Positions 36,201-49,174 are shown, numbered from the stretch's first letter. The stretch is DNA of 64,000 nucleotides from Vigna angularis (GCF_016808095.1 NC_068978.1:24482806-24546805), one strand, 5' to 3'. Translations and numbers: made by a program. The notes: a model not told the origin generated them from the sequence alone.

Positions 36201-38831
36201 GTTATAATTTAAAAGGTTTATAGGTTCACTCAGTCATTAAGGTTTACAAGGTTGAATTAATAAAAGAATCTACAGAAATTTAAGAAGTTCACTATTTCAT
36301 TGGCGTGAGTCATTCTGTATAGATGGCTTAAGTTTATTATCAATGAAAAAATAAACAGTTGGATGGCATTTGCAGTAGTTGGGAATCCAGTCGCAAGGCA
36401 GTTAGAATTGGAGTTAAATAGGAAGATGTATTGTATGTTAGGATGCTAAAATATTCTCAAACTGAGTTGGATTTGTGGACTCAGTTGAGAAGTAGTAACT
36501 GCCGTGAAGGAGCATCCTCCTTTTCTTATTAATATTGATCAATAACATATAAATATTTCTCTATTGTAATTCTCTAATTTCCTGATCTTTAATCTCTTCT
36601 TGCTACTACGATCCTTGTTAACTGCTGTGCATCCTTCTTTTTTATCAATATTGATCAACAAAAGATACATATTTCTCTATTGTAATTCTACAATTTCCTG
36701 ATTTTTAATCTCTTCTTGCTACTATCCTAGTTTTTGCGTATTCAATCGCCTAAAACATATCACCCATTCATTAATTACTATGTCTTAAAGGGTATAGTTG
36801 GGAGGTACACATTTAATAAAGAAAAAAAGGCAGAGAAGGGGGAAACGCAGAACTTAAAATAGAAAATGAACAGCGTTTGCTATATCAGTGTTTGTGTTTT
36901 TGTTTTGGCATACTTGTGTTCATGTGTTCTTATTTGAATTATTAATGTTAATAGGGGATGCCATCTTGGAATAATGACCCATCTCAATTTCAGGTTCTAT
37001 AAACATGAATTTTTGAAGAACTTTTTCTTATCAACTGGGCAACTTCAAGTATGTTTTCATTCTTTGCAATGATTTGCATGTGTAGTTTCTAATTTTGAAT
37101 CTGTATATGAGAGAACATCTGCTATTTGCCATGTGTAGTTTTGAAGGGAAAGGGAACAGGGAGAAGACAACTTTTTATTTTTAAATTAAGAATTATATAA
37201 TGTTATAAAAGTAAATAAAAGACGAGGATATTAGGTTTATGGTAAAATTCTATTATTATATTGCAAAAAATAATATCAAAATGGAGAAGGTTTATTAGAA
37301 ATTATGGTTTAATCCTTTTCTATTCCCACTATTGCCTCACCCTCAAATATACCATGAACAACATATGGGTGTTATGGTTATTGTGATTTCTGTCTGACTT
37401 TTTGTGTGGAATTGACTATTTGTCTATCCACATATACTAACTACCCAGCATTTTATTATTTCTTTTTCCTTTTCTCTCCAAATTTGCCTGTTACATTGAG
37501 CGTGCCATTGGTCTACTATTGATTCTGCCTTACAATTTTTGCATGATTTAATAATTGCATCCGTCTGAAATTTATAATCATAATTATTATGCCTGATATT
37601 TTGGATTTAATTAAGTCTGCCATATATCCTTGTATGCTCAACATGCTTTTCATTTGAATTCTGGGATTTAGTCTAAAGTCAATCCTTGTAGGATGTGGCA
37701 TTTCTTTTTAATTCTCCTTTTTATTTTGGTAAAAATGCTACTTTTTATCTGTCATTTCTTTTAGTTTCAAAATAATATCACTAGTGGAAAATATACTTTT
37801 GTGGTGGTTTTATAGTGCTTCGCTTTCGTGGTGGTGCGTTTGGCTTGTACGTTTGACCTTCATCGCGTGGTCTGCTGGGTTTCCAACAACAACAAGGTAA
37901 GTCATTATGCTTGTTATTTTTTGAAAAGAACTGCTCAGTTTTGCTCATTGCCATTGCTGTTTCGGTGAAGTTTAATATGAATATTATGTTTGTTGTTTTG
38001 TGAAAAGAATTACTCAATTTGGGGGTTAGGGCAAACTTGGCAGTTTTGGTATAGAAAAAGAAATTGTTGCAATGTTTGGTATAGCTTTTGAGTATAACAA
38101 AATCCAATTATTTATTCGTGCAATATTGTTATTCATGACATGATATATAATAAAAGAGTAACATAGAAAGTAGGAAAAATGACCATACGTAAATATTTGG
38201 TATGTGACAATTCGTATTTTTAATTATAAAATTGAGTGAATAAAAGGTAGTAGTGTACCGTTTGATATGTTTGCCCATATCAAAACTTTCCAAACTTATT
38301 AAGTGTCCGAAGATACGTGCCTTGTTGTTTTCAACTTTATATCTTTCATCATTTATTTAATAAAATTTATTCGTTTCCATATTATAATAATATGGAATAT
38401 GAAATTATGATGCTTAACGCGTGGAATAATGTGTAGAAGCCATATGGGGCGTTTGGACCACGCAGAAAAAGAGAAAACCCATTCCCATTAATTAAAAGAA
38501 GATTAAAATTAAACAAAACTGATATAAAATTAAAATTAAACAAAACTGATATGAAATTTTACTATTTTATTAGATTACCTGTTCATTATTATTATGTGGT
38601 GATAAAGGAAATTGGTAAAAGTTAATTAGTTTGAACTCTTCTGTGATGGGAAGAGAAAATAACACAAGAATAGTAATACCACCAGCCACCATACCACCTC
38701 ACCACCTGGAAAGTTTTAAAGAAAAAATCATTTGGGATAACTATAAAAAAATCTCATTTCTCTTGCTCTTGTTGTAAAAGTCATATTTATACTTTTGACT
38801 ATTATAAAGGTGATTGCTTTCACAGATAACA
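33290..38831. other. Non-coding leader and intron region of the CACTA element
   Basis: About 5.5 kb without recognisable protein. CT-rich sequence at 33290-33430 followed by a GC-richer block at 33430-33560 may be the untranslated first exon. A roughly 110-bp stretch is duplicated at about 36535-36617 and 36643-36725 (TTTCTCTATTGTAATTCT is in both), and a 29-bp tandem copy is at about 38510-38565. Other open frames are short and unrecognised. Confidence 0.5.
37779..37905 (+). repeat. Internal second copy of the CACTA 5' terminus
   Basis: TAT then CACTAGTGGAAAATATAC and four further bases repeat the element's own left end exactly (22 bases, compare 32982). The sequence then diverges into GTGGTGGTTTTATAG without the TATACC subterminal array. 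What follows (CGCGTGGTCTGCTGGG, then a GTAAGT donor at about 37897) resembles the leader block at 33470-33560. It may be a rearranged second element end with its own first exon. Confidence 0.7.
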
Positions 38832-41232
38832 ATGGATCGGAGTTGGATAAATTTGATACGTACAACAAATGAATATGAGAGTGGAGTAGAACAATTTCTT
38901 GAATTTGCAAAGATGAATGTTCCAGACAATAACGGAAGATTCTATTGTCCGTGTGTTAATTGTTTGAATGAGCAAAAATTACCAACTGAAGTTATTCGAG
39001 AGCATGTTCTATGTGATGGATTCCTAAAGAGCTACACAAAGTGGACATGGCATGGTGAATTAATAGACATGCCAAGTGTAAGTGACTCTCAAGTAGAAAT
39101 AGAAGAAGTTGATTTAGAGATGGGTGATCGGTTAGAGGACATGATATGTGATGTCGGACATGATTCCTTCCAACGTGCTCATATGTATGACAGCTTGTGC
39201 AGTGACGCAGAAAAACCTTTATATCCAGAATGCACTAAGTATACTCGATTGTCAGCTGTGTTAAAATTGTTCAATGTAAAGGCAAGAAATGGGTGGACTG
39301 ATAAAAGCTTCACAGAGTTGCTTGAGTTGTTGAGTGACATGCTTCCAGAAGGTAACACATTGCCAACACGCAATTATGATGCGAAGAAGATATTGTGTCC
39401 CATGGGTATGGAGTATAAAAAAATTCATGCATGCCCAAATGATTGTATTTTGTACAAGAGCGAGTTTGCCAAGTTACATCAATGTCCACAATGTGGGGTA
39501 TCACGATACAAACAAAAAGAGGGTGAGTTTGAATGTGATAGTAAGGGTCCTCCTGCAAAAGTCTTATGGTATCTTCCTCTTGTTCCACGATTGAAACGCT
39601 TGTTCAGTAACTCAAATGATGCAAAACTCATGAGATGGCATGCAGATGGACGTATAAAAGATGGGAATTTAAGGCATCCAGCAGATGCAATGCAGTGGAA
39701 GAATTTTGATTCCATGTTCCCTAATTTCTGTAAAGATTCAAGAAACATTAGGTTTGGACTTGCCACAGATGGAATGAATCCATATGGAAACTTGAGCAGT
39801 AAACATAGCTCGTGGCCTGTGATGTTAGTGATTTACAATTTACCTCCATGGTTGTGTATGAAACGCAAATATGTGATGTTATCCTTGATGATCTCGGGTC
39901 CAAGACAACCAGGAAACGACATTGATGTTTATTTAGCCCCATTAGTTGAAGATTTAAAGATGTTATGGGAGGAAGGTGTTGATATGTTTGATGGGTACAC
40001 TGGTGATTCATTCAAGTTGCATGCCATGGTATTTTGTACTATCAACGACTTTCCAGCTTATGGTAATTTAAGTGGCTATAGCACTAAGGGTCATAAAGCA
40101 TGCCCTATATGTGAAGAAGGCACATGTCATCGTCAATTACAGCATGGAAGGAAAACAGTATACCTTGGACATCGAAGGTTTCTTAGTACAAACCATCCAT
40201 ATCGTAAATTAAAGAAAGCATTTGATGGGTATCAAGAAAATGAATTAGCTCCAATGGCTTTAAGTGGATCACAAGTATATGAGCGTGTGAAGGACATTGG
40301 GGTTGTTCTTGGAAAGACACAAAAAAAAGGCACTTCAAGCAACATATGGAAGAAAAGGTCAATTTTCTTTGATCTCCCATATTGGAGGGTTCTTGATGTC
40401 AGACATTGTTTAGATGTTATGCATGTAGAGAAAAATGTTTGTGATAGTATTATCGGAACACTCCTCAATATTCAAGGGAAAACGAAAGATGGACTCAATG
40501 CTCGCTTGGACCTGGTTGAAATAGGTATAAGAGAACAATTAGCTCCAATATCACATGGTAAGCGGACATACTTGCCTCCAGCATGTCACACATTGTGTAA
40601 ACAAGAAAAAAGAAGTTTTTGTGAATTTTTACAAGGTGTGAAAGTTCCACTGGGTTACTCTTCTAATTTTAAACGAGTTGTATCCATGAAAGATCATAAA
40701 TTACTTGGGTTAAAATCTCATGATTGTCATGTATTGATGCAACAACTACTACCAGTGGCTATTCGGGGCATATTGCCTAAGAATGTTAGATACACATTAA
40801 CAAGATTGTGCTTCTTTTTCAATGCAATATGTAGTAAAGTTATTGACATTAAGAAGTTGGATCAACTAGAAAATGAGGTTGTGGTCATATTGTGTCAGTT
40901 GGAGATGTACTTTCCTCCATCATTCTTTGATATTATGGTGCACTTAATTATTCATCTAGTAAGAGAAGTTAGAATTTGTGGTCCAGAATTTGTGGTCTCA
41001 GGCAAAACAAGTGTTTTATGTCACTGATCCCGAAGACAATAGATGGTCAGTGGTGCTCCAAGGTAGACCAATGCATTATACTGATGACAATAATGAAGTT
41101 GTTCTTGATATTAGTGAAACTCCATCTTTCTCATCAAATATGCCAACCTTGAATGTCGATAATGAAGTAGACGACGTCCATGCCATACGTGATGATCATC
41201 ACGAAGGGTTGTGGGAGAACATTGCAACTTGA
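38832..41232 (+). pseudogene. CACTA transposase TNP2 with internal deletion
   Basis: The frame begins after a TTTCACAG acceptor at MDRSWI (38832). It covers the transposase-associated N-terminal domain with its CPCVNC cysteines (about residues 1-75), the Transposase_21 core (about 215-450, with RWHADGR, ATDGMNPYG, GNDIDVYLAPLVEDL and KGHKACPIC) and the start of DUF4218 (QQLLPVAIRGILP, then LIIHLVREVRICGP). At about 40984 it jumps to the distant C-terminal segment SQAKQVFYVTDPEDNRWSVV...DDVHAIRDDH, which lies in another frame and ends at 41232. The rest of DUF4218 and all of DUF4216 are missing, so the frame stops at 41027. A 14-bp tandem repeat sits at the junction. The protein would be truncated and probably inactive. 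Confidence 0.85.
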
Positions 41233-41326
41233 CAATGTATAAACTAAAATTTTAAATGTATTATATATTTTGCTTTGTTATTGTATCTATTAATTATTAT
41301 TAACACTTAATGATTTATGTAGAGAA

Positions 41327-44300
41327 ATGTCTAGTGACGCACCATCTGGTGACCTCCCACCTTCACAAGGTGCGGATGACATTCATACGTCTACCCGAAA
41401 AAAAGGTAGGTCTGGGACAAGGTTGAGAGAGTTGGTAGCCACCCGCAACGCTGATCATAGGCTTCCCATTCATTTTGATATGCAAACATGTAAACCATTG
41501 GGAGAAAATAGCACGAAATTCATTAGTTATGTGGCCTTGCTCGGTAGAAGCAAGGCATCCATTCTTTGTGATGATTGGGATCATGTTCCAGAGAATGTGA
41601 AGAACCAGATATGGCAAAGCATCCTGGTATGAAATCTTAACTTTGATATAATGTGTCATTAACATATCTAACTCATATTTAACATGTCATTCATTCTTAT
41701 TGCACAGGTCACATATGACGTCCCAAACACTAATCTATTAAGGACAAAATGGATTTCATATGTCGGGGAAAGATGGAAGAATTTCAAGACTATGCTTACA
41801 AGTCATTATATTTATGGCTCCAAAACTGATAAAAACCCTTGTGAAAAGTATCAATTTCTTGATGAGGAAACATGGCAAGCCTTTAAGTTGAAGCGATTAG
41901 ATCCTGTATTTCAGGTAAATTCATTTTATATCATAGTTTAACTATTTATGTTAACATATTGCTAACATAATTAATTATCTATACACTAGGCTAAGAGGAG
42001 AGTTGCACAAGAGATTGCAAAGAAAAATGTCCACCCTCATATATTGTCTCGTGGGGGTTATGAGAAATTGGAGCAGAAGATGATGAAAGAGGCATCTGCC
42101 TCTAATCCTATTGGGGCCTCCGATACGAGTACCATAACTCGTCTTCCACGCCATGTTACATGGAAGAGAGCTCGTCAAAGACCATCTGGGGAGTACACAT
42201 CTGAGGAAACCGCGAGCATAGCTAGGCGCATTGTAAGTTCATATAATAACAACATATGATCTCCCATATGTGATTAACTTAACTTTAAATATTTGGTTGT
42301 AGGATGAGTTGGTCGAGCAGAGCACACAAGGTACATTCACTCCCGAGGGCCGTGAGGACATATTGGCAGTTGCCATTGGTCGTCCAGAGCATTCTGGACG
42401 TGTTCGAGGTGTTGGTAAATTTATTGGCATTCGTCAATTCTTTGGTCCTCCAACAAGTCATCATAGTAAAGCCCATGTCAGTGAGGAGGTCCTCAAGGGT
42501 ATAAGAGAAGAAATTAGACAGGAGATGAGGGAGGAGATCAGCGAGATGAAGAAAGAGTACGGTGATATGAGAGCACAATTGAAGAAGGAGTACTCTGATA
42601 TGCGGGCACAATTGTTAGCAGATGTGCGAGCAGAATTAGCCTCCTCCTCAAGCCAACCTAGGAATCTTCCTCAACCTTCTCATCCTTGTATAAGCACAAA
42701 GGAGAGTTGTGATGTTTCTCCTCAAAACGCTTCTCCCACTATTGATGCAGACTATGAGTTGTTTAGTGATGATGCCCTACAGTGCTTGGTGGCCTTAGGT
42801 AATTTATCTTATTATATTGTCTAGATATACTTGTTTGTTGAATTATATTCTTTGATATATTTTACAAATATTATTTGGATAACTTAGGTAAAATGTATAC
42901 ATTGGGGTCAACCATACACCATGAAACCATTACAGCTGATATGATGAGAGTTGTGGTTGTAGACATACGAAATGCTACAGCTCGAGTCCCTGTGCCCACT
43001 GAGAATGTTCAGACAGTGGGACAGGCCCTTGGAAATTTTATCCTTTGGCCCCTTAGATTATCAAGAGCAATTGTAAAGAAGGTAATTGTTTTAATTATGC
43101 ACTTTGTTGTTTTTATTAGTAATATTAATATTTTGTAAGTTTTTAAATATGTATATCAGGTTGAAGCACAAGGGCAGGAAGATATGAATGAATCACTACA
43201 ACAACAATTGCAGTCGCCACAACACATAATTCTAGAACAACTTGGTGTGTTGGCAGTGAAGATCTCCCTTTCTCCTATAGAGTTAGAAATGCCTCCTGAA
43301 GTCACAAACAGGAAATCTTCACTCTCTTTCTTCATATGTCAAAGGGATATTTTTGAAATTCTCTCTGGCACTGATATGTTATGTATATCAGTACTACAAC
43401 TTTGGTTGTTGTAAGTAAATTTCTACATTTATGAAGTTTAAATATATTCAATATTTTATTCTAACATTATTCATTTTCAATGTTTAAGGTATTTACATCG
43501 GTTGACCATTGAAAAGAAGAATGATCACATTTATGGTTTTATTGACCCTGTTGCCATTCAAGGAGTTGGGAATAAAGGTGAAGAGGTCCAAAACTACCTC
43601 TTAGAGGCTTTTGTAAACGGAAAAAAGCAAGTGTACTTAGCACCTTATTTGCAACAGTAAGTATATAATTTTTATTAATAAAATTTTATTTATGTAAATG
43701 TTATTTAACACTATTATTGTTTGAATCTACAGGGGTCACTGGCAATTGTTACTAATTCTTCCTCAACAGTTTCTTGTAGTTCTCTTATGTTCATTGCACA
43801 AAAAACCTCACACTTTGGCAATTAAAAATACACTAATATTGTAAGTTTTTAATAATTTATTTGTAGTGTAGACATATATGATCTTACTAAGTTCCTTAGG
43901 ACTCATTTCAATGTACATTTAACTTTATAGAGTGGTTGAGGCATATTCAAGGTTGCAGGGAACACATATCCTCTCTAGAAAGAAGTTGCAGTTCATTGCA
44001 CCAACTGTAAGTAGTTAATCTTTCAAACTATAAATACAATTATAAATTTTATGATACTTTATAAATTTAACTTGTAGTGCTCACGTCAACCGGGAAGCTT
44101 TGAGTGCGGATATTATGTCATGAGGCACATGCAGAAAATTATATCCGCAAATGTCGTTGACTCATGGAAATTGGTAACATGAACAATTATAACTAAGATC
44201 TTAAGTCATTAATATTATAACTTTACTCAAACTATTCATTGTGTAGATATTTGATGACACGTCTCCAATGGAACAACATGTCATAAAGGATGTTCGGGAG

Positions 44301-44336
44301 CAATGGGCTGCATTTCTTTTAACCATTTGTAAATGA
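41327..44336 (+). CDS. CACTA TNP1-like protein with C-terminal ULP1 (C48) protease domain, 11 exons
   Basis: Exons: 41327-41626, 41708-41914, 41990-42232, 42303-42798, 42888-43081, 43160-43410, 43489-43656, 43733-43840, 43931-44006, 44078-44173, 44247-44336. All joins have GT/AG borders and keep frame, giving 742 codons. The N-terminal half is the Transposase_24 type of plant CACTA second proteins: SRGGYEKLE and PSGEYTSEE in exon 3, then FTPEGREDILAVAIGRPEH. An acidic coiled coil (about 310-370) and a TVGQALGNFILWP block follow. The C-terminal part is a ULP1-like cysteine protease with GHW (His622), Gln685 and the FECGYYVM cysteine (Cys691). The usual Asp after the histidine is not obvious, so activity is uncertain. 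No stop interrupts it, so it may be translated. It lies just downstream of TNP2 in the same direction. Confidence 0.85.
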
Positions 44337-44845
44337 TTGGATGTTTCAATATTACATTTTGTGTTTAGGAACTATTTTATGTGTACTATGTTAGGTAAAT
44401 ATAGTTAGAAACTTTGTTAGGTAGATATTATATTTTGATGTGTTGATGAAAACAATATTGATTATTTTACTTGTTATTGATTATTTAAACTGTATTTTGG
44501 GATTGAATCTTATGCAGGTCTGAATATGGATAGTAGTACATACAAATAAAATATTTAAAAAAAAACGTCACTTTTTATACCTATTATAGCACTAGTAGGT
44601 ATAAAAAGAAAATTTTTTCTTTTTTATACCTGAAACAACTCCCATAGTATTAGGAGGTGTAAATATAAGACTTTTATACCTATTATGAATAACACAGGTA
44701 TAAAAAGTAAAACTTTCTACACCGATTCAAAAATAGGTATAAAAGATGATGAACTTTCTATACCCCTTGTTTCTATACCTACTAAAAAATAGGTATAAAA
44801 AGCCTTTTTTAAGAGGTATAAAAAATCATTTTTGTACTAGTGTAT

Positions 44846-47800
44846 GTTTCTAATTTAAGTTGTTCATCATTGCTATTCTTTTATTACATGATTTATTAAA
44901 AAATAATTATTAAAAAAACGACACTAAATGTTTGAATTAACTCATGACATCGAAAAGGCTAATATTGTAGGACTCCAAGGCAAAATTAGTTTATAACTTT
45001 TTTTTTAATCTCATTTAAACCTTGTTTCGGATATTTTGGTTCAGTAAATCAAAAGTTTGGTTTTATATGTCAAAAGTCTCTTTAAAACATGTAACACTAA
45101 ATAATAATTTATACACACTGTTATTTTTTTATTAACTCATTAATGAAATTGTTTAATATGAAAATGTGACCACCAAAATGAAGTTAGAGGTATTTTTATG
45201 TTTTTTTCTTTCAATATAGAATTTTTATTGTACGTAAAAACTAAAAGTGATAGTTTAGAAACAACAAACTAAAAGAGGGTTATTTTATAGAAGTCAAACC
45301 ACCTATTTACCCATTTATGGACAAAAGGAGAGAGAGAAATGAAAAAAACATTATTTAATTGACAGCACACATTGAAGTCAATAATAAATAATAACACAGG
45401 AGTATGCATTATGTCAAAATCACTCGTTAGACTTTCTCTTGAAGAGAGTGACGACTTTAGAAGGGTGCATGTGTGTGTTGAAATTTGTATGGATGTTGTT
45501 CTGGCGTGCATGGTAGGGCAGTAGAGTAGTTGTGAGGAGAAGAGGTGTTTGAGTAGTTGGAAGTGGACGCGCGTTTCATTCAATAAGAGCCTACTTTTTA
45601 GTTTATTGACGCCGGCCTCAGCAGCCTCATAAAACCAAGCCACGGCTTCCTTTTTTTAATATATCTCATTATTTCAAAGTGTAGTAAGATAAAATACTCA
45701 ATTTAGAATTAAAATTTAAAATTCATTCTCATGGTGGTAGACTAATTTCATTCTGAATTGAACCTATTAATCGCTTGGGTTTCATTCATTTGATTCTAAT
45801 TCAAGTCTTTCATCTAAACTACCTTTCTATACCTGTTAAGTATTAACTTTATTCGAGTAATTATTGAAACACATAATTGTTTACTTTTTCTACAACAAAA
45901 ACATATATAAAATATAAGCATAAGAAATATTCATCGTTTTACAAAAAGGAAAACTTATAATATATAAAAAAAATACATTAAATTATATATCGTACTATAA
46001 ATATTAAATAATTACGCGAACTAAATTTAAAAATTTATAATGTTATGCACATACGTATACATCACACAAAATGAAAATACAATAAAAGCAAAAGCAATTC
46101 TTCGCTATACTTTTACTTAACAAAAATAATTTATAATTCTTGATTTATTACTCTATTTCTTATGGGAATTAATATATCGATTCATTAGACTGTTTCCTTC
46201 TTTAGAAACTTTATATTAAAGAATCACTATTTGATCCATGTTCCTTTAATTTTTCTCAAAAACAAATTGAATGACACGTATTCAATTTTATTTAATTTAT
46301 TTTAAATAGTTGGGTTTTGAATTTCATAATACAAAATGATTATTTTTATTACTTTTTAGTAATTAGGAGTGATGCTAATATTTAGTTATAATCTTGTTGA
46401 AATTATATATAGTGAAACCCTCAAAAAGGTATTAGAAGATAATTGGACATAGTTGAGTTGAGTAAACCAATATAAAACACTTATGTATTTGTTGCTTTAT
46501 CTTTACAAAACATATTATCTACAAACACGGTAATTCTTGCAAAATTAATCATTAATAAGCTTCATTTTCACTAAACGGTAATTTTCTTCAAAGGATTTTC
46601 ATCTTAAAACGATGTAGAGTTTTGCTAAAAGAATTGTAAAATTCTTTATCTTTAAACGTGTGGGTTAAACAATGGTTTACAAATCAAGCGTCTAACAACT
46701 TGCATAGATCGTCCAATCATTACTAAAATTGTTAAACGACTTTTGACAAAAAAATTTCCATAAAATTATTGAACCTTCTTCTAGTATTTTTCAGTTATTT
46801 CAACCTTTAGGTGGGAAGTCAGAGTAAGGTCTATTTTGCAGAGGCGCAATGCTTTATCATAGTATTTAGCAAAATAGAGCTTGTATGATGTGACAAAGCA
46901 AAAGGCTTCTAAGAGAAACATTCTCATAATGTTCTTGATCTCTCACAACATCTTTTTCTTGGGTGTAGAGATTCTGATAATATCTTTCTGCTTTAATGAT
47001 TTGCATAAATATCAAGAACAAGGTATATAAGCATTGAGGCACTTTATCGTACATGTATTAAATATTTTGAATGTTGATAAGGATTAAATTAGATTGGATG
47101 TTCAAAACATTTTATCATTTATCATATCATTAATGAATACATCGTTTGTTAAAGCATACAACATATAAGATCATCAGATGGTGTAAAACATTAGATGGTT
47201 TATCAAAAGTTATTTGTAAGAGTAGCATTTAGCAGTTATATGTTAAAGGATATATTTCATAATATGTTTTTGCTTGAATTAACACTGTTTTGAATAAACA
47301 TATTTTAAGCTTCAATGTTATGAAAGAAATAGACACTTCTTGTTCATGAAAAACTAGCTTTGAGACGTTTGTCATTTAGACATTTAGATGTTGTTTATAA
47401 AACGATGTTTGTTTCCCATATCATCTATTAGATGATTCATTAAGAGATATATTTTCTTTTCTTAGATGTTGTTCAAAAACTTTGTTCATCAGATAGTTCA
47501 ATATGGAAAACATTATTATAAGCTTGATTTCATTTATAAAAAATGTTACAAAATATTTTTCTCTTCAACGTTTGAAATTTAAAACAACTTTTCATACAGA
47601 ACAATATTTCGTTTAATGTTTTTTTGTTAAACTTCAAAACCTAGGTTGCTTAGACAGTTTAGTCTTTGGACGATATGTCTTAACCATTTTGTCCTTTTAA
47701 TTAAATTTCTTGAAACGGACCAATGATTTTTCATCAACATTGAAGCTATTAATAAGGATGATTTATTTTGTTGGTGTAATTAATATAATTCTAGTGTCAA

Positions 47801-48215
47801 TTTTAATGAAAAATCCTTTATCTATTTCAAGAAATTTAATTGAAAAGGACCAAATTGCAACAATTTTTTAAAAATTAGGACCAAATTGCTTCAATCTTCA
47901 CAAATTGGGATCAAATTGAGACTAAAAAAATGGAGGACCAACTTGACACTTTTGGATGAAAATAGGAACCAAATGAAGGACCAACTAAACCTTTTTTTAA
48001 TGTCATACTAATATAAGATAACTTTTGTTCAATTCACTTTTGATGAGTCTCTAACCTTTATCAAAGACGAAGGAAAGTTCTTAATAGAAATAAACATACT
48101 TAGGAGGGAAGTGTTTTCACCTTCTTCTCTTGTTTGGTTAGCTAGTCTCTTAAAATAAATTCTAGACTTATGCTTTTTGTCACGTGTCTTGTGGGTTTGT
48201 TTTTTGAAGCCTTCT
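44846..48215. other. AT-rich intergenic, no recognised gene
   Basis: 3.4 kb without a convincing gene. A 124-codon minus-strand frame (45643-45269) has ordinary composition but matches nothing I recognise and has no visible promoter. 47690-47990 carries several GGACCAAATTG-like repeats in both orientations, suggesting a small degenerate transposon. Confidence 0.4.
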
Positions 48216-48841
48216 TTTAGGCTTTGTTCGGTTAAGGGTATTTGGATAAGATGATTTGGGGGAGAGTAATTGGATGAATTTGAGGGGATTTTGGGGTAAA
48301 TTTTTTATTGTTTGTTTGAGTGGATTTGAAGGTAATTGAGAGTGGATTTAGAAATAAAGTTTGTGAGAATTAGTGTAGGATTTGATTGATGTGATAGATT
48401 TAAAAAATTTGTTTAATGGGTAGAAATTAAAGATTACCAAAATACCCCTAGTTATTAAAATAATATAAAATGATAGTTATTAATTTTATATTTAATTGTC
48501 AAAATATTTATAAAGAGTAAAAAATTAAAAATAATTATTAAAATTAATTTTTGAAAAAGTAAGCAGATTGTGGTTATTAGAATACACAAAAAAAAACAAA
48601 AAAAAAATCAAAGGAATATGTATAGTTTGTCATTATGAAGTTGTTTGAGAAGGTGAAGCAGTTCGAAAGAATTGGATTGTGTTGGATTATATCATTACAC
48701 GCAAAATCATTTCGAAAAGGAAAAGAAAAATTCTCTTCTCAATCTCCACTTACCTAAATTCCCTGCAACACCATTTGAAGTAGAAAAATTGAGAAAGATA
48801 GAGTGAAAAGAAAGAAATGTTGAAAATAGAGCACAAAATGG

Positions 48842-49015
48842 TCAGGCCCAGTGGTTTTGTTCCTCCACGGCTTCTCGAAACTATGGTACTCGTGGCGCCA
48901 TCAACTTCTGTCGCTCTCCGCTGTGGGTTACCGGGCAATCGCCCCTAACCTCCGCGACTATGGCGACACCGACGCCCCGCCCTCTGCTTCTTCTTACTCC
49001 GCTCTCCACATCGAG
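48842..49015 (+). pseudogene. Epoxide hydrolase gene fragment
   Basis: The frame reads VVLFLHGFSKLWYSWRHQ, LLSLSAVGYRAIAPNLRDYG and DTDAPPSASSY. This is the N-terminal alpha/beta-hydrolase segment of plant soluble epoxide hydrolases, with the oxyanion-hole HGF motif and the WYSWR signature. The catalytic nucleophile region and everything after HIE are missing. The normal Pro after HGF (HGFPE) is changed. The fragment ends at the start of a receptor-kinase fragment in a different frame. Confidence 0.8.
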
Positions 49016-49023
49016 GTCTCCAC

Positions 49024-49173
49024 CTCTCTGGGACTCTCTCTGCCGATGTAGCTCACCTCTCATTCCTCTCTAATCTCTCCCTCGCCGATAATAAGTTCTC
49101 CGGCCCTATCCCTCCGCCTCTTTCCTCCCTCTTTGCCCTCCGCTTCCTCAACCTCTCCAATAATGGCTTTAAC
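49024..49173 (+). pseudogene. LRR receptor kinase (BAM/CLV1-type) gene fragment
   Basis: The frame reads LSGTLSADVAHLSFLSNLSL, then ADNKFSGPIPPPLSSLFALR and FLNLSNNGFN, two leucine-rich repeats matching the N-terminal repeats of BAM1/2/3 and CLAVATA1-like kinases. Only about 50 codons are present and the kinase domain is absent. It starts 8 bases after the epoxide hydrolase fragment and in another frame, so the join is a DNA-level fusion, not a protein. Confidence 0.75.
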
Positions 49174-49174
49174 C

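Larger units (their letters stand above)
32982..44842 (+). mobile_element. 11.9-kb CACTA (En/Spm) transposon with TAT target duplication
   Basis: Left terminus CACTAGTGGAAAATATAC at 32982; right terminus TTTTGTACTAGTG ending at 44842. Over 28 terminal bases the two ends match at 21 positions. TAT flanks both sides (32979-32981 and 44843-44845), the 3-bp duplication CACTA elements make. Both subterminal regions (33010-33280 and 44573-44825) are packed with the same motifs, TATACC or GGTATAAA and ACACCG, in alternating orientation, the likely TNP1-type binding array. Inside are a TNP2 transposase (deleted) and a TNP1/ULP1-type gene. 33290-37778 holds leader and intron sequence without coding potential that I recognise. 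A second copy of the left terminus lies at 37779. Confidence 0.9.

Noticed and set aside
37779..44842. Taking 37779 as the only true left end of the large CACTA element
   Set aside because: It shares TAT and the terminal 22 bases but lacks the subterminal TATACC array that both 32982 and the right end have.
45269..45643. 124-codon minus-strand frame as a gene
   Set aside because: No recognisable domain, no TATA box or conserved context; plausible by chance in 3 kb of AT-rich DNA.
48842..49173. A chimeric epoxide hydrolase and receptor kinase protein
   Set aside because: The two fragments are in different frames and each lacks its catalytic part.
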